From positions 1 through 64,000 of the forward strand of contig NVXL01000007.1 of assembly GCA_002746115.1 (NCBI GenBank): a stretch of 64,000 bases of DNA, written 5' to 3'. This DNA comes from Alteromonadaceae bacterium (lineage in GTDB: Bacteria; Pseudomonadota; Gammaproteobacteria; Pseudomonadales; Cellvibrionaceae). This document shows, piece by piece, positions 43,546 to 53,350 of this stretch. Each line of letters begins with the position of its first letter. The first letter of the stretch is position 1. The translations under genes were made by a program, and so were the position numbers. The notes beneath the pieces were generated by a model, which was given only the letters and a program-made list of their open reading frames with translations, did not search any database and was not told the origin of the DNA.

Positions 43546-44229
43546 ATGAAAAGAGTTCTTTCCATCATGGCCTGCGGCGCTGTGATATTTATGACACAAG
43601 CTGTTGCGATACCGAATCAAGTGTTAGCGGCAGAGCGTGAGCATCAATCGACAAATGAAGGGCGGCGTGAGCGTCATACCGATCGCCAAAACCGTCAAAA
43701 TGGTCGTAAGGATCAGGCGACTCATCAGCGGGAGAGTAATCACCAAGAACGCAGGCGTCAAGTGTCCAAGCCTGCAGGGCGTAAACATGGTGAGCATGCT
43801 GGCCGCCATCATAATCATCAAGATAGATCCCGCCACCATAGCTCTCGTCGGCATGATACGCATAATGACCATCATGGGCGCAATAATCATGATAGGCGTC
43901 ACCATAGCGGCCACAATAGTCACAGCCGTCACAACAGCCATAATCGCCATCATGATCGTCACCACAATAAGCACCGTAAGCACAGAACACACAAGCATCA
44001 CGGCTCGCAGCATCATCTCCGGCGCCACACAAGCAATCATATTTATATCGGTAGTCAAGTGCTACTAGGGGCGGTGATGCATCACGATTATTGTCCTGAT
44101 TACATGCATTATCACGACGATTACGATATTTTTAACTATACGCGGGATAATTATGGGGCGTGCTTTAAAGTGGTGCATGGCCATAATGGCAAGAGGCGCA
44201 TCCAAGTCGCTTACGAATACTGTTATTAG
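43546..44229 (+). CDS. secreted His-rich protein (41 His of 227 residues)
   Basis: Signal peptide (MACGAVIFMTQAVAIPNQVLA) followed by a hydrophilic, repeat-like middle (about 30-165) made almost only of His, Arg, Asn, Ser and Lys, with many HH pairs, and a more ordinary C-terminus (about 166-227) with Tyr, Asp and three Cys (HDYCPDYMHYHDDYD, YGACFKVVHGHNGKR, AYEYCY). The composition suggests metal (Zn, Ni, Cu, Co) binding or a nucleic-acid/acidic-polymer contact in the periplasm or outside the cell. I know no family for it. It stands between secB and the convergent ntrC gene with its own ribosome site. Frames on the other strand are open across the same region only because of this biased composition. 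Confidence 0.75.
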   Translation: MKRVLSIMACGAVIFMTQAVAIPNQVLAAEREHQSTNEGRRERHTDRQNRQNGRKDQATHQRESNHQERRRQVSKPAGRKHGEHAGRHHNHQDRSRHHSSRRHDTHNDHHGRNNHDRRHHSGHNSHSRHNSHNRHHDRHHNKHRKHRTHKHHGSQHHLRRHTSNHIYIGSQVLLGAVMHHDYCPDYMHYHDDYDIFNYTRDNYGACFKVVHGHNGKRRIQVAYEYCY

Positions 44230-44267
44230 TATCCGTAAACGGAGGTGTTTGATAGTAAGCGGGGGCG

Positions 44268-45686
44268 CTAATCCTCGTCAGGGGTGTTCATGCCTAGCTC
44301 TTTTAGCTTTCGCGTTAAGGTGTTACGCCCCCAGCCGAGTAAGTTAGCGGCATCACGTTTACGTCCGGCAGTATGCTTTAACGCAGTTTCAATGAGCGCT
44401 TTCTCAAAGGTCGGGACTGCTTCGGATAGAATGCTGCTCTGCCCGCAAGCGAGACACTGGTCGGCCCAATGGCGTAGCGCTTTATCCCAATCACCTCTTG
44501 GTGTGGCGGTGGTTTTGTTTTCTTTCAGCTCTGGCGGTAAATCCTGAACGTGTACTTCACGGCCAGAGGCCATAACCGTAATCCAGCGACAGGTGTTTTC
44601 TAATTGCCGCACGTTACCTGGCCAGGTAAGGTTGCTGAGGTAGATCTCGGCTTCTTTTGTGAGGTTTTTTGGTTCAACATCTAGCTCTTTAGCGGCGCTG
44701 TTTAAAAAGTGTTGGGTGAGCTTGGGGATGTCTTCTCTACGGTTCGAGAGTTTGGGGAGGTGAATCCGTATCACGTTTAGGCGGTGAAACAGATCTTCCC
44801 TGAAGTGATTGTTTTCTACTAATTTTTCTAAATTATGGTGGGTTGCCGCAATGATGCGCACATCGACTTTGATTGGTGTGTGGCCGCCGACACGATAAAA
44901 CTCCCCATCGGCTAAGACGCGCAATAGTCTCGTTTGAGTTTCGGCCGGCATGTCACCAATTTCATCTAAAAATAGCGTGCCACGGTTGGCTTGCTGGAAT
45001 CGACCCTGACGCTGTCCGCCCGCGCCGGTAAAAGCGCCTTTTTCATGACCAAACAATTCGGATTCAATTAGATCACGTGGAATAGCAGCCATGTTAAGCG
45101 CAATAAATGGACCGTTTTTTCTTGGGCTGTGAGTATGCAATGCCTTGGCGACCAGCTCTTTTCCTGTACCGGAATCACCGTTAATCAATACGGTGATATT
45201 TGATTGAGACAGCCGGCCGATGGCTCGGAATACCTCCTGCATAGCGGGAGCTTCACCAATAATGTCGGTTTCTTCATCTACGGAGTTAACTGACTCATTG
45301 GGCTCTTCTTGTTCGTTAGCGACGGCGAGTGCGCGCTGAGTGACATCAACCGCTTCGTCAACATCAAACGGCTTGGGTAAGTACTCGAAGGCACCACCTT
45401 GGTAGGCTGACACCGTGCTATCGAGGTCGGAGTGTGCTGTCATAATAATGATCGGTAGCTCAGGGTGTTGCTGGTGGATTTGTTTCAGCATGGTTAAGCC
45501 GTCTATTCCTGGCATGCGAATATCACTAATAATGGCTTGTGGTTTTTCGTGTGCGAGAGCAGCCAGCGCTTTGTTTCCCGATTCAAAACTGGTTGTGGGG
45601 ATGTTTGCCTGCTGAAGTGCTTTCTCTAATACCCATCGGATAGAGCGGTCATCATCAATAATCCATACCAAGTTACTTTTGTTCAT
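44268..45686 (-). CDS. ntrC: nitrogen regulation response regulator NtrC
   Basis: A 472-residue sigma-54 activator: receiver domain (VWIIDDDRSIRWVLEKAL, phospho-Asp in AIISDIRMPG), AAA+ domain with Walker A INGDSGTGKELVA, the GAFTGA loop that contacts sigma-54 (EKGAFTGAGGQ), Walker B GTLFLDEIGD, and a C-terminal Fis-type HTH (AANLLGWGRNTLTRKL). It activates glnA and other nitrogen-starvation genes. Its start overlaps ntrB by 14 bases. Order glnA-DUF4124-ntrB-ntrC. Confidence 0.97.
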   Translation of the reverse strand: MNKSNLVWIIDDDRSIRWVLEKALQQANIPTTSFESGNKALAALAHEKPQAIISDIRMPGIDGLTMLKQIHQQHPELPIIIMTAHSDLDSTVSAYQGGAFEYLPKPFDVDEAVDVTQRALAVANEQEEPNESVNSVDEETDIIGEAPAMQEVFRAIGRLSQSNITVLINGDSGTGKELVAKALHTHSPRKNGPFIALNMAAIPRDLIESELFGHEKGAFTGAGGQRQGRFQQANRGTLFLDEIGDMPAETQTRLLRVLADGEFYRVGGHTPIKVDVRIIAATHHNLEKLVENNHFREDLFHRLNVIRIHLPKLSNRREDIPKLTQHFLNSAAKELDVEPKNLTKEAEIYLSNLTWPGNVRQLENTCRWITVMASGREVHVQDLPPELKENKTTATPRGDWDKALRHWADQCLACGQSSILSEAVPTFEKALIETALKHTAGRKRDAANLLGWGRNTLTRKLKELGMNTPDED

Positions 45687-46758
45687 AATTCTGCCCTAGT
45701 GGAAGGTATACGGCGAATTCGGTTGCGCCGGGTTCGTTGTTGCACTCGATCAAACCCTGGTGTTGACCGATTAAATTTTGTGAAATAGATAATCCAAGTC
45801 CGCTACCTTCTGCTCGGCCGGTGATCATTGGAAAGAAAATATCTTCGACGATATCGTCAGGGATGCCGGGGCCTGTATCGATAATGGAGACTCTGGCAAC
45901 GAGCGGGTAATTATTTCTACCGATGGTGTAACGGCGTTTAATGCGAGTTGAGATGGTGATTTTTTTCCCATTTTCATTTGTCTCGTTACACTCTAGTAGC
46001 GCTTGCATGGCGTTGCGGGCAATATTCAGAAACGCCTGAATGAGTTGGTCATGGTCGCCGAGTATCATTGGGATGCTTGGGTCGTAATCTCGTTTTATAC
46101 TGATTTGGCCTAGGGCTTCTAATTCAATGACGGATATAACGTGCTCAAGCACTTCGTGAATATTGAGTTCAACGAATTTTGGCGGTGTACGTGGGCCTAG
46201 AAGACGATCAACGAGATTTCTTAGTCGGTCTGTTTCATGAATAATTATCTTGGTGTATTCGTCAAGCGTACTGTCGTAGGCTAGCTCTCTTGATAGTAGT
46301 TGTGCGGCACCACGAATACCCCCAAGTGGGTTTTTGATCTCGTGCGCCATGCTTTTAATGAGGTTGCGGGAGGTCTCTTGGGATGATATCCATGCTTCTT
46401 CTCGGCTAATTTTAATTAGGCGGTCGAGGGGTTGGATTTCCAATATGATTTGGCCGTTATCGGCATCGGAGGTCACCGAGTAATCTATGGTGACTTCTCT
46501 ATCGTGATGTAGCTTCCAGCTTATTTTGCGCTGCGTGAAATCTTTGCGCTCGTTGAGAGCGTCTTGCAGTGCCTTAGGCGTGCCATCTAACAGCGAAAAG
46601 CAGAGGCTGATATGCTTGGATATTAGTTGTTCGCTGCTTGCTCCGAGTAATGCTTCGGCAGAAGTGTTCACGCGCAGAATATTCAGCTGATCATCTAGGA
46701 CGACAATCGCGGTAATTAAAGTGTCTAGAATTTCGTTATCGGTGCTTTGCTCTATCAT
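45673..46758 (-). CDS. ntrB: nitrogen regulation sensor kinase NtrB
   Basis: A 361-residue cytosolic histidine kinase: PAS domain (about 10-115), HisKA with the phospho-His in KSMAHEIKNPLGGIRGAAQ, N-box ARNAMQALLE and G-boxes IDTGPGIPDDI and GSGLGLSISQNLI. In the known system GlnB (PII) controls its kinase/phosphatase balance and NtrC is the partner. The ATG at 46758 gives a normal length (E. coli 349). Overlap with ntrC indicates coupled translation. Confidence 0.96.
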   Translation of the reverse strand: MIEQSTDNEILDTLITAIVVLDDQLNILRVNTSAEALLGASSEQLISKHISLCFSLLDGTPKALQDALNERKDFTQRKISWKLHHDREVTIDYSVTSDADNGQIILEIQPLDRLIKISREEAWISSQETSRNLIKSMAHEIKNPLGGIRGAAQLLSRELAYDSTLDEYTKIIIHETDRLRNLVDRLLGPRTPPKFVELNIHEVLEHVISVIELEALGQISIKRDYDPSIPMILGDHDQLIQAFLNIARNAMQALLECNETNENGKKITISTRIKRRYTIGRNNYPLVARVSIIDTGPGIPDDIVEDIFFPMITGRAEGSGLGLSISQNLIGQHQGLIECNNEPGATEFAVYLPLGQNYEQK

Positions 46759-46774
46759 GAGGCGCTCTCAATTC

Positions 46775-46808
46775 ACTTGGAGTGATGAAAGCAAGAAACG
46801 CTCCAAGT
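46775..46808. other. 8-bp inverted repeat between the DUF4124 gene and ntrB
   Basis: ACTTGGAG (46775-46782) and CTCCAAGT (46801-46808) are perfect complements around 18 bases. The right arm ends 7 bases from the DUF4124 stop and the left arm starts 17 bases before the ntrB ATG. No T-run follows, so it is more likely an mRNA structure than a terminator. Confidence 0.5.
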
Positions 46809-46815
46809 AAGGGGT

Positions 46816-47385
46816 TTAATTTCCGCCGGGTCGAATTATGTAGAAATTGACGGTTTGACTATGACTTACTCGCTGTCCTTGGGCGTCGAGTAAGATTGCG
46901 GTAACGCTTTTCTTGCCGCGCATTTTAATTGAGAGTGGGACTTGTATGTTCAGCGCTGGGGAGGGTGAGCCGATGGCTTGACCGTTAAGTAGAAATTGAA
47001 TGCGGTGCTCTGGCAGTAAAGGGTTTGCACTACTTACTTGTATGTCGATACTTTTCTGCACGGGGCCAATTTTTTGCCCTTCATGCGGCGCAGTGATTTG
47101 AATTTGATAATCTGTCTTTGCTTTTTTGCCCTTTTTCTGTGCGTCCGACTTTGGCTGTTGCTTAAATCTAGTGCTTTCGTTGCTTTTATAGCCCTGCTGG
47201 ACATTTGTCGTTTTGAGTTGAACTACTTCCGCACCATTTTTGGGCGAGGTATCTGAAAAGGTGATATTTCCGTCTTTATCGACAATTTTGTAAAGCTCAT
47301 CATTTGCCGCGTTAGCCAGATTAGTTGTGCCAGCACAGGTGAGAATAAAGGCTAAGGCTAGAAATATTAGGGGGCGCAATCGCAT
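46816..47385 (-). CDS. DUF4124-domain exported protein
   Basis: A 189-residue protein with a signal peptide (LIFLALAFILTCAGTTNLANA) and an N-terminal DUF4124 domain (ELYKIVDKDGNITFSDTSP), a Lys-rich linker, then a beta-rich domain (about 90-189, YQIQITAPHEGQKIGPVQKS) resembling an Ig-like or FN3-type fold. Function is unknown. It is found in the same place, between glnA and ntrB, in pseudomonads and relatives, so its position is conserved. Likely periplasmic. Confidence 0.88.
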   Translation of the reverse strand: MRLRPLIFLALAFILTCAGTTNLANAANDELYKIVDKDGNITFSDTSPKNGAEVVQLKTTNVQQGYKSNESTRFKQQPKSDAQKKGKKAKTDYQIQITAPHEGQKIGPVQKSIDIQVSSANPLLPEHRIQFLLNGQAIGSPSPALNIQVPLSIKMRGKKSVTAILLDAQGQRVSHSQTVNFYIIRPGGN

Positions 47386-47456
47386 GGGCGGCTCGGGGGG
47401 TAAAGTGTGTGAGTGTTAAGGTTGGTGCGTTTGATGATGTGTTGAGTATAAACAAA

Positions 47457-47479
47457 AAAGCCCGCACTAGGCGGGCTTT
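47457..47479 (-). terminator. intrinsic terminator after glnA
   Basis: AAAGCCCGC (47457-47465) pairs perfectly with GCGGGCTTT (47471-47479). On the minus strand the hairpin is followed by TTTTTTGTTT. It lies about 45 bases after the glnA stop, so glnA is mainly a single-gene transcript before the DUF4124-ntrBC genes. Confidence 0.9.
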
Positions 47480-47522
47480 GATAGCGTTTTGAATATTGCT
47501 GCTCAAGCGGAAATTGTCTAAA

Positions 47523-48929
47523 TTAGACTGAGTAGTACATTTCGAACTCAACTGGGTGAGTTGTCATATTCAGTTTTTCAACTTCTTCTTTCTTAAGGCT
47601 GATGTAAGCATCGATAGTGTCGTCAGTGAATACGTCACCAGCATTCAAGAACTCGCGGTCTGCGTCCAATGCTGTAAGCGCTTCTTCTAAAGATGCGCAA
47701 ACAGTTGGGTACTCAGCGAGTTCTTCGGCAGGAAGGTCGTAAAGATCTTTGTCTGCAGGATCGCCAGGGTGTATTTTGTTCTTAATGCCGTCAAGGCCTG
47801 CCATTAGCAATGCGGAGAATGCTAGGTATGGGTTGGCAGTACAGTCTGGGAAGCGAGTTTCGATACGACGACCTTTTGGTGAAGGCACGTATGGAATACG
47901 GATTGAGGCCGAACGGTTACGCGCTGAGTAAGCTAGAATAACTGGTGCTTCAAAGCCTGGAACCAAACGCTTGTAAGAGTTGGTAGAAGCATTACAGAAA
48001 GCGTTAAGCGCTTTAGCATGCTTGATGATGCCGCCGATGTAGAATAAGGCGGTTTCGCTCATACCAGCATAAACTTCACCAGCGAATTGGTTTACGCCGT
48101 CTTTTATGAACGATTGGTGAACGTGCATGCCACTACCGTTGTCGCCAACGAGAGGCTTAGGCATAAATGTTGCGGTTTTGCCATAAGCATGAGCAACGTT
48201 ATGTACGCAGTACTTAAGGATTTGAACTTCATCAGCCTTTTGAGTCAAGGTAGCGGGGCCAACACCGATTTCACATTGACCAGCAGTGCCAACCTCGTGG
48301 TGATGCACTTCAATCTCAAGACCCATTTGCTCCATAGCGCCACACATTGCACCACGGATGTCGTGTAGTGAGTCGACTGGAGGAACTGGGAAGTAACCGC
48401 CTTTAACGCCAGGGCGATGCCCCATGTTACCGTCATCAAAACTCTTGTCGGAGGACCATGCAGCTTCTTCGGAGGACACTTTGTAGAAGTTGCCGCTCAT
48501 GTCTGAGCCCCATTTGACGTCATCAAAGACGAAAAATTCTGGCTCAGGGCCAAAGAGTGCGTGGTCGCCAAGACCGGTGCTTTTCAAGTACTCTTCTGCG
48601 CGTTTAGCGATAGAGCGTGGGTCACGTGAATAGCCTTGACCTGTAGTAGGTTCAACGATGTTACAACGAATGATAACGGTTGTCTCATCGGTAAAAGGGT
48701 CTAATACAGCGGAGCTGTCATCTGGCATAAGGATCATGTCGGATTCATTAATGCCTTTCCAGCCGGCGATAGATGAACCATCAAACATTTTGCCTTCTTC
48801 GAAGAAACTGTCGCCTACTTCAGATACTGGGATTGAGACGTGTTGCTCTTTACCTTTAGTATCAGTAAAACGAAGATCGACCCAGCGTGCTTCATTATCT
48901 TTAATTAGATTCAGAGTCTTCTCTGACAT
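47523..48929 (-). CDS. glnA: glutamine synthetase, type I
   Basis: A 468-residue GSI-beta enzyme that makes glutamine from glutamate, ammonia and ATP. Active-site parts: [51 protein letters not shown] and RIETRFPD; the adenylylation site is in [10 protein letters not shown] (Tyr). Length matches E. coli (469). Ribosome site GGAGG precedes the ATG. A sigma-54 promoter and an NtrC-type site lie upstream (separate entries). Confidence 0.98.
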   Translation of the reverse strand: MSEKTLNLIKDNEARWVDLRFTDTKGKEQHVSIPVSEVGDSFFEEGKMFDGSSIAGWKGINESDMILMPDDSSAVLDPFTDETTVIIRCNIVEPTTGQGYSRDPRSIAKRAEEYLKSTGLGDHALFGPEPEFFVFDDVKWGSDMSGNFYKVSSEEAAWSSDKSFDDGNMGHRPGVKGGYFPVPPVDSLHDIRGAMCGAMEQMGLEIEVHHHEVGTAGQCEIGVGPATLTQKADEVQILKYCVHNVAHAYGKTATFMPKPLVGDNGSGMHVHQSFIKDGVNQFAGEVYAGMSETALFYIGGIIKHAKALNAFCNASTNSYKRLVPGFEAPVILAYSARNRSASIRIPYVPSPKGRRIETRFPDCTANPYLAFSALLMAGLDGIKNKIHPGDPADKDLYDLPAEELAEYPTVCASLEEALTALDADREFLNAGDVFTDDTIDAYISLKKEEVEKLNMTTHPVEFEMYYSV

Positions 48930-48958
48930 AAGGATGCCTCCGGAGTATTAGTCCTAGT

Positions 48959-48982
48959 GTTGATGTTGATGTTGATGTTGAA
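48959..48982. repeat. hexanucleotide microsatellite in the glnA leader
   Basis: Four copies of GTTGAT (the last is GTTGAA) lie 30-53 bases upstream of the glnA ATG, within the transcript predicted from the sigma-54 promoter. Copy number could vary between strains. Confidence 0.8.
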
Positions 48983-49080
48983 TTTTGATTTTAAAAAATG
49001 TACGTTCAATTCTGTTGGTTGAACGAGAGCTGTCATATTAATGCAATCTCGCAAAGACGCAAGACGAGTAGCCCGGAAAA

Positions 49081-49096
49081 CGCAAGTTATATGCCA
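49081..49096 (-). promoter_or_regulatory. sigma-54 promoter of glnA
   Basis: The minus strand reads TGGCATATAACTTGCG. GG and GC are separated by exactly 10 bases, as required for the -24/-12 elements (consensus TGGCAC-N5-TTGC). The start of transcription should lie near 49070, about 140 bases before the glnA ATG. Confidence 0.85.
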
Positions 49097-49169
49097 TAAT
49101 AAGGGAAATCACCCTAAGTGTGACCTTGGAGGCTTTGCGATAAGTCGAGGTTCGGTAAGGGTAATATGT

Positions 49170-49188
49170 GCGCACCGGAATGGTGCGC
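49170..49188. promoter_or_regulatory. NtrC-binding site upstream of glnA
   Basis: GCGCACC (49170-49176) and GGTGCGC (49182-49188) form a perfect palindrome matching the NtrC pattern GCAC-N7-GTGC. Its centre is about 109 bases upstream of the predicted sigma-54 start; in E. coli glnA the main NtrC sites are centred near -108 and -140. A weaker half-matching site (TGCGCC ... TGTGCG, 49200-49218) lies about 30 bases further upstream. Confidence 0.8.
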
Positions 49189-49260
49189 TCAGTGCCGGCT
49201 GCGCCCCTTTTGTGTGCGCTTCCTGGCTTGTGTTTTAACTGTCTAATTTGCGTGTTTTTA

Positions 49261-50757
49261 ATGACTGAAAAGAATATTGAAGTAGTGTTTCCCTTGGTTT
49301 TTGTTGTGCGTTTGTTTCCCGAAATCACCATCAAAAGTCCATCTGTACGAAAGCGTTGGACGAAGCACTTGGTTGAAAATTTACGCTTGCTTATGCGCGG
49401 GATTTGTCCGGGCTTGCATGTGCTTCAGGATTGGGATCGTATCGAAGTTCGTGTGCCGACAGATGCGCCTGAGGTGTGCGAAAAAATTGTCGATATATTA
49501 TCGCGTACACCAGGTATTGCACACTCGTTGCGCACGTGTAGTTATGACTTTGAGTCAATGCATGACATTTATGAACGCGCTTATGAGCACTGGGGTGATC
49601 AGTTAACAGGTAAGACGTTTTGCGTGCGTGTTAAGCGTACGGGGCAGCATGACTATACCTCGACGGATGTCGAGCGTTACGTCGGTGGCGGTCTTAACCA
49701 GCATTGCAATACGGCGGGCGTTAGGTTGGTCAACCCTGAAGTGACCGTTAACGTCGAGATAAAAAATCAAACTTGTTATGTGGTAGCCGAAAAGTACCCT
49801 GGTTTGGGTGGTTTCCCTGTTGGCACGCAGGAGTCGGTTTTATCCTTGGTCTCCGGAGGCTTCGACTCAACTGTTGCTAGTTACATGATGATTAAGCGTG
49901 GATTGAAAACGCATTATTGCTTTTTCAATCTCGGTGGTTTGGCGCATGAAATTGGCGTTAAAGAGATTGCCTTTTATCTTTGGCAGCGCTTTGGTTCGAC
50001 CCATAAAGTTCGCTTTGTGACGGTGCCTTTTGATAAGGTGGTTGCGGAGATCTTAACCCAGATTGATCCTTCTAATGTGGGGGTAGTACTCAAGCGTATG
50101 ATGCTGCGTGCAGCGGAGAAGCTAGCGAAAAGAGGGCAGATTCCAGCCTTGGTGACGGGAGAAGCGGTTGCACAGGTTTCTAGCCAGACGATGCATAATC
50201 TTGCGGTCATCGATAAAGTTGTCGATACGATGATATTCCGCCCGCTGGTAGTAACCGATAAGCGCGATATTATAAATATGGCCCGCGATATTGGCGCGGA
50301 AGAGTTTTCGGCTAATATCCCAGAGTATTGCGGCGTTATTTCGGTAAAACCTTCATCGCGTGTTAATGAAGAGCATGTGATCGAGCAAGAGGCTCGATTT
50401 GATTTTGATATCTTAGATCAGGCTGTTGAGCAGAGCGTAATGCAGCCTATTGATAAGGTGATGGCCACGCAAAGTTCGTTGCCGCAAGTTCCGCAAAAAG
50501 ACTCGTTGGTTGCGGGAGATGTGGTTATCGATGTAAGGCACCCGGACGAGCAGTCGTTAAAGCCTTTGGTGTTGAGTGATAATCAGGTCTTAACGATTCC
50601 CTTTTTCAAATTAAGCACTGCCTTTGTTGCGCTAGAGAAAGAGGGAGAGAAGGGGCGGAGTTATCTTCTTTATTGCGAAAAAGGCGTAATGAGTGAACTT
50701 CACGCGGCGCAGTTAGCAAGTGAGGGTTATACTGATATATGCGTATATCGGCCTTAA
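49261..50757 (+). CDS. thiI: tRNA 4-thiouridine synthetase ThiI
   Basis: A 498-residue enzyme that puts sulfur into tRNA U8 and supplies sulfur for thiamine thiazole. Domains: NFLD/THUMP (about 1-170, VVRLFPEITIKSPSVRKRW), PP-loop ATP-pyrophosphatase with SLVSGGFDSTVASYM, and a C-terminal rhodanese domain with Cys in SYLLYCEKGVMS. The second redox Cys is in PEYCGVIS. ATG 49261 fits homologues better than upstream ATG 49168, which lies in the glnA regulatory region. Divergent from glnA. Confidence 0.96.
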   Translation: MTEKNIEVVFPLVFVVRLFPEITIKSPSVRKRWTKHLVENLRLLMRGICPGLHVLQDWDRIEVRVPTDAPEVCEKIVDILSRTPGIAHSLRTCSYDFESMHDIYERAYEHWGDQLTGKTFCVRVKRTGQHDYTSTDVERYVGGGLNQHCNTAGVRLVNPEVTVNVEIKNQTCYVVAEKYPGLGGFPVGTQESVLSLVSGGFDSTVASYMMIKRGLKTHYCFFNLGGLAHEIGVKEIAFYLWQRFGSTHKVRFVTVPFDKVVAEILTQIDPSNVGVVLKRMMLRAAEKLAKRGQIPALVTGEAVAQVSSQTMHNLAVIDKVVDTMIFRPLVVTDKRDIINMARDIGAEEFSANIPEYCGVISVKPSSRVNEEHVIEQEARFDFDILDQAVEQSVMQPIDKVMATQSSLPQVPQKDSLVAGDVVIDVRHPDEQSLKPLVLSDNQVLTIPFFKLSTAFVALEKEGEKGRSYLLYCEKGVMSELHAAQLASEGYTDICVYRP

Positions 50758-50832
50758 GGTGTTTAGCTGAGTTTAATTTATAGCTAGTTCGTCGATATGT
50801 TCCGCTGTATTTTGACTTGAGTGAATGAATTA

Positions 50833-51282
50833 ATGGCCGGGCCTACTAAAAAACAAAACGTCGTTGTGCTTAGTGTTGCGTTCCTGATTATTGCAGGGTC
50901 AGTGGTGGTGACTCTATATGCGACGGGCTTTTTGTTTGGTGGTATGTCATCTAAAGATAAGGGTTTTCAAAATGTAACGTTTACGGATGCGGTGATTACC
51001 TGTACCGAGCGTACTGAAGAGACTTACGGTGACAGGATTCAAAATGTAACGACGGACAATCACTCAAGCCGTTTCGATAACAAGCGCTTTCTATACAAAA
51101 TATTTTTGGAGCTGGATTTACACGGTGTAAACGGCAATCCGGTCGGCAACTACTTTGTGAACTGTTTTGTGCGCTCCAGTGATGGCACTATTCGCAAGTA
51201 TGACGCACTGCGTAAAGACGAGTCCAATTATCAGGCCAAACCTGACGACGGCACTAATATGTTTGGTATGCCTAAAAAGTAG
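50833..51282 (+). CDS. small membrane-anchored protein of unknown function
   Basis: About 149 residues: one N-terminal transmembrane helix (VVVLSVAFLIIAGSVVVTLYATG) and a periplasmic domain of about 110 residues with TDAVITCTERTEETYG, FLYKIFLELDLHG and NYFVNCFVRSSDGTI; two Cys could form a disulfide. I recognise no named family. Starts at GTG 50821 or ATG 50833 are both possible. It lies 75 bases after thiI on the same strand and 238 bases before typA. Confidence 0.7.
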   Translation: MAGPTKKQNVVVLSVAFLIIAGSVVVTLYATGFLFGGMSSKDKGFQNVTFTDAVITCTERTEETYGDRIQNVTTDNHSSRFDNKRFLYKIFLELDLHGVNGNPVGNYFVNCFVRSSDGTIRKYDALRKDESNYQAKPDDGTNMFGMPKK

Positions 51283-51451
51283 CGACGAATTTAGTCGTAT
51301 CTTTGAGGTTGCCTGTGTTTTGTTGTGGGTCGCTACCTGTCATTTAGTCCTTTCCTGTTTCCGGTTCAAATATGTCCGTGGTATAAACCACAGCTGAGTG
51401 GCGCTAGTAAAATGAGGCTTGAATTAATTAAAAGTTTGAGCTAAGACCATG

Positions 51452-51457
51452 TATAAT
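51452..51457 (+). promoter_or_regulatory. -10 box upstream of typA
   Basis: A perfect TATAAT lies 64-69 bases upstream of the typA start. The -35 region at 17 bases is weak. The leader then contains a GC hairpin, TGCCCC (51470-51475) with GGGGCA (51488-51493), about 27 bases before the start codon. Confidence 0.5.
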
Positions 51458-51520
51458 GCCGCAGCCTTCTGCCCCCTGGTGACTAGAGGGGCATCGATTT
51501 AATGTAAGAGAACACAAATT

Positions 51521-53350
51521 TTGTCTAATCAAATCAAATATTTACGTAACATCGCCATTATTGCACACGTCGATCACGGCAAGACTACCTTGGTCGATAA
51601 GTTGCTCAGCCAATCTGGGATGTTGGCGCGCAAAGACGAAGGTGCAGAGCGCATAATGGATTCTAGTGACCAGGAAAAGGAACGCGGTATTACCATCCTG
51701 GCTAAAAATACGTCCATTCAGTGGAACGACTATCGCATCAATATCGTAGATACCCCGGGGCATGCCGACTTCGGTGGAGAAGTTGAGCGCGTTTTGTCTA
51801 TGGTTGATAGTGTTTGTTTACTGGTTGATGCGGTTGATGGCCCGATGCCTCAAACACGTTTTGTAACGAGTAAGGCCTTTGAAAAAGGTCTAAAACCAAT
51901 CGTGGTAATCAACAAGGTTGATCGCCCTGGTGCTCGTTCAGACTGGGTAATTGATCAAGTATTTGAACTCTTTGATCGACTTGGCGCGACTGATGAGCAG
52001 TTAGACTTTCCTGTGATCTACGCTTCGGCACTTAATGGTGTTGCAGGTCTGGAAGAAGATAAACTAGCGGATGACATGACGCCACTGTTTGAAATGATTA
52101 TTGAGCATGTGGCTCCGCCGGAAGTTGAGATTGATAAGCCGTTCCAAATGCAAATCTCTGCACTGGACTACAACAGCTATGTTGGTGTTATCGGTGTTGG
52201 CCGTATTTCACGTGGTACTTTGTCGCCCAATCAGCAAGTGGTTGTTTGTGACGCGGAAGGCAAGCAGCGTAAAGCGAAAGTCTTGCAAGTTATGGGCTAT
52301 CACGGTTTGGAGCGTGTTGACACAGATAAAGCTTCTGCTGGTGATATCGTCTGTATAACTGGGGTTGATAAGCTTAGTATTTCGAATACTTTGTGTGCTC
52401 CAGAAGCGGTTGAGCCTTTACCACCGTTGTCTGTTGATGAGCCAACGGTCAGCATGACTTTCCAAGTAAATGATTCACCATTTTGTGGTCTTGAAGGGAA
52501 GTTTGTAACTTCGCGAAATATTAGAGAGCGCTTGGAGCAGGAGCTTATTCATAACGTAGCTTTACGTGTTAAGCCAGGCGATAGCTCGGATAAGTTTATT
52601 GTTTCTGGGCGAGGCGAGTTACATTTGTCTGTACTTATCGAAAATATGCGCCGTGAAGGTTTTGAATTAGGGGTTTCTCGCCCGGAAGTAATTCAAAAAG
52701 AAGTTGATGGTGAAATTCAAGAGCCTTTTGAGCACGTGGTTATCGATGTGGAAGAGCCGCACCAAGGCTCTATTATGGAAGAGTTTGGTTTGCGTAAAGC
52801 CGAAATGACTAACATGGAGCCAGACGGAAAAGGCCGTGTGAAGTTGGAGTTCATTATTCCATCGCGTGGATTGATTGGCTTCCGTGGTTTGTTCCTGACC
52901 TTAACTTCAGGTTCGGGCATTATGACCAGTATCTTTGATCATTACGGTGCAGTTAAAGCCGGTGAAGTGACAAGTCGTCAAAACGGCGTACTGGTTTCTA
53001 ATGTTAAAGGTAAAACCTTAGCTTACGCCTTGTTTACTTTGCAGGATCGTGGTCGATTATTTTTGGGTCATGGTCTGGATGTTTACGAAGGGCAGGTTGT
53101 GGGAATACACTCTCGCGCCAATGACCTTGTTGTGAACCCTACTAAGGCTAAGCAGCTTAACAATATTCGTGCTGCTGGTACGGATGAGGCGCTGACTTTG
53201 TCGCCACCAATTAGGCATACACTTGAGCAAGCTTTGGAATTTATTGAAGACGATGAGTTGGTGGAAGTAACACCGCTAAGCATTCGTGTTCGTAAGAAGC
53301 TTTTGACTGAGAACTTACGTAAGCGCTCTAAGAATTCTGGCGTTAAGTAA
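51521..53350 (+). CDS. typA: ribosome-associated GTPase TypA/BipA
   Basis: A 609-residue translational GTPase: G1 [16 protein letters not shown]2 region [13 protein letters not shown]3 [12 protein letters not shown]4 NKVDRP; then EF-G-like domains and the TypA-specific C-terminus ([20 protein letters not shown]). It helps 50S assembly and adaptation to cold or stress. The start codon is TTG (51521), with AAGAG about 11 bases upstream; no ATG lies before the G1 motif. Length is normal. Confidence 0.96.
   Translation: MSNQIKYLRNIAIIAHVDHGKTTLVDKLLSQSGMLARKDEGAERIMDSSDQEKERGITILAKNTSIQWNDYRINIVDTPGHADFGGEVERVLSMVDSVCLLVDAVDGPMPQTRFVTSKAFEKGLKPIVVINKVDRPGARSDWVIDQVFELFDRLGATDEQLDFPVIYASALNGVAGLEEDKLADDMTPLFEMIIEHVAPPEVEIDKPFQMQISALDYNSYVGVIGVGRISRGTLSPNQQVVVCDAEGKQRKAKVLQVMGYHGLERVDTDKASAGDIVCITGVDKLSISNTLCAPEAVEPLPPLSVDEPTVSMTFQVNDSPFCGLEGKFVTSRNIRERLEQELIHNVALRVKPGDSSDKFIVSGRGELHLSVLIENMRREGFELGVSRPEVIQKEVDGEIQEPFEHVVIDVEEPHQGSIMEEFGLRKAEMTNMEPDGKGRVKLEFIIPSRGLIGFRGLFLTLTSGSGIMTSIFDHYGAVKAGEVTSRQNGVLVSNVKGKTLAYALFTLQDRGRLFLGHGLDVYEGQVVGIHSRANDLVVNPTKAKQLNNIRAAGTDEALTLSPPIRHTLEQALEFIEDDELVEVTPLSIRVRKKLLTENLRKRSKNSGVK

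Noticed and set aside
43589-44068. Long open frames on both strands across the His-rich gene
   Set aside because: They arise from the biased His/Arg codons; they lack ribosome sites, and only the plus frame from 43546 has a signal peptide.
49035-49260. Riboswitch (TPP or cyclic di-GMP) before thiI
   Set aside because: The conserved cores are absent; the region is better explained by the glnA promoter and NtrC site.
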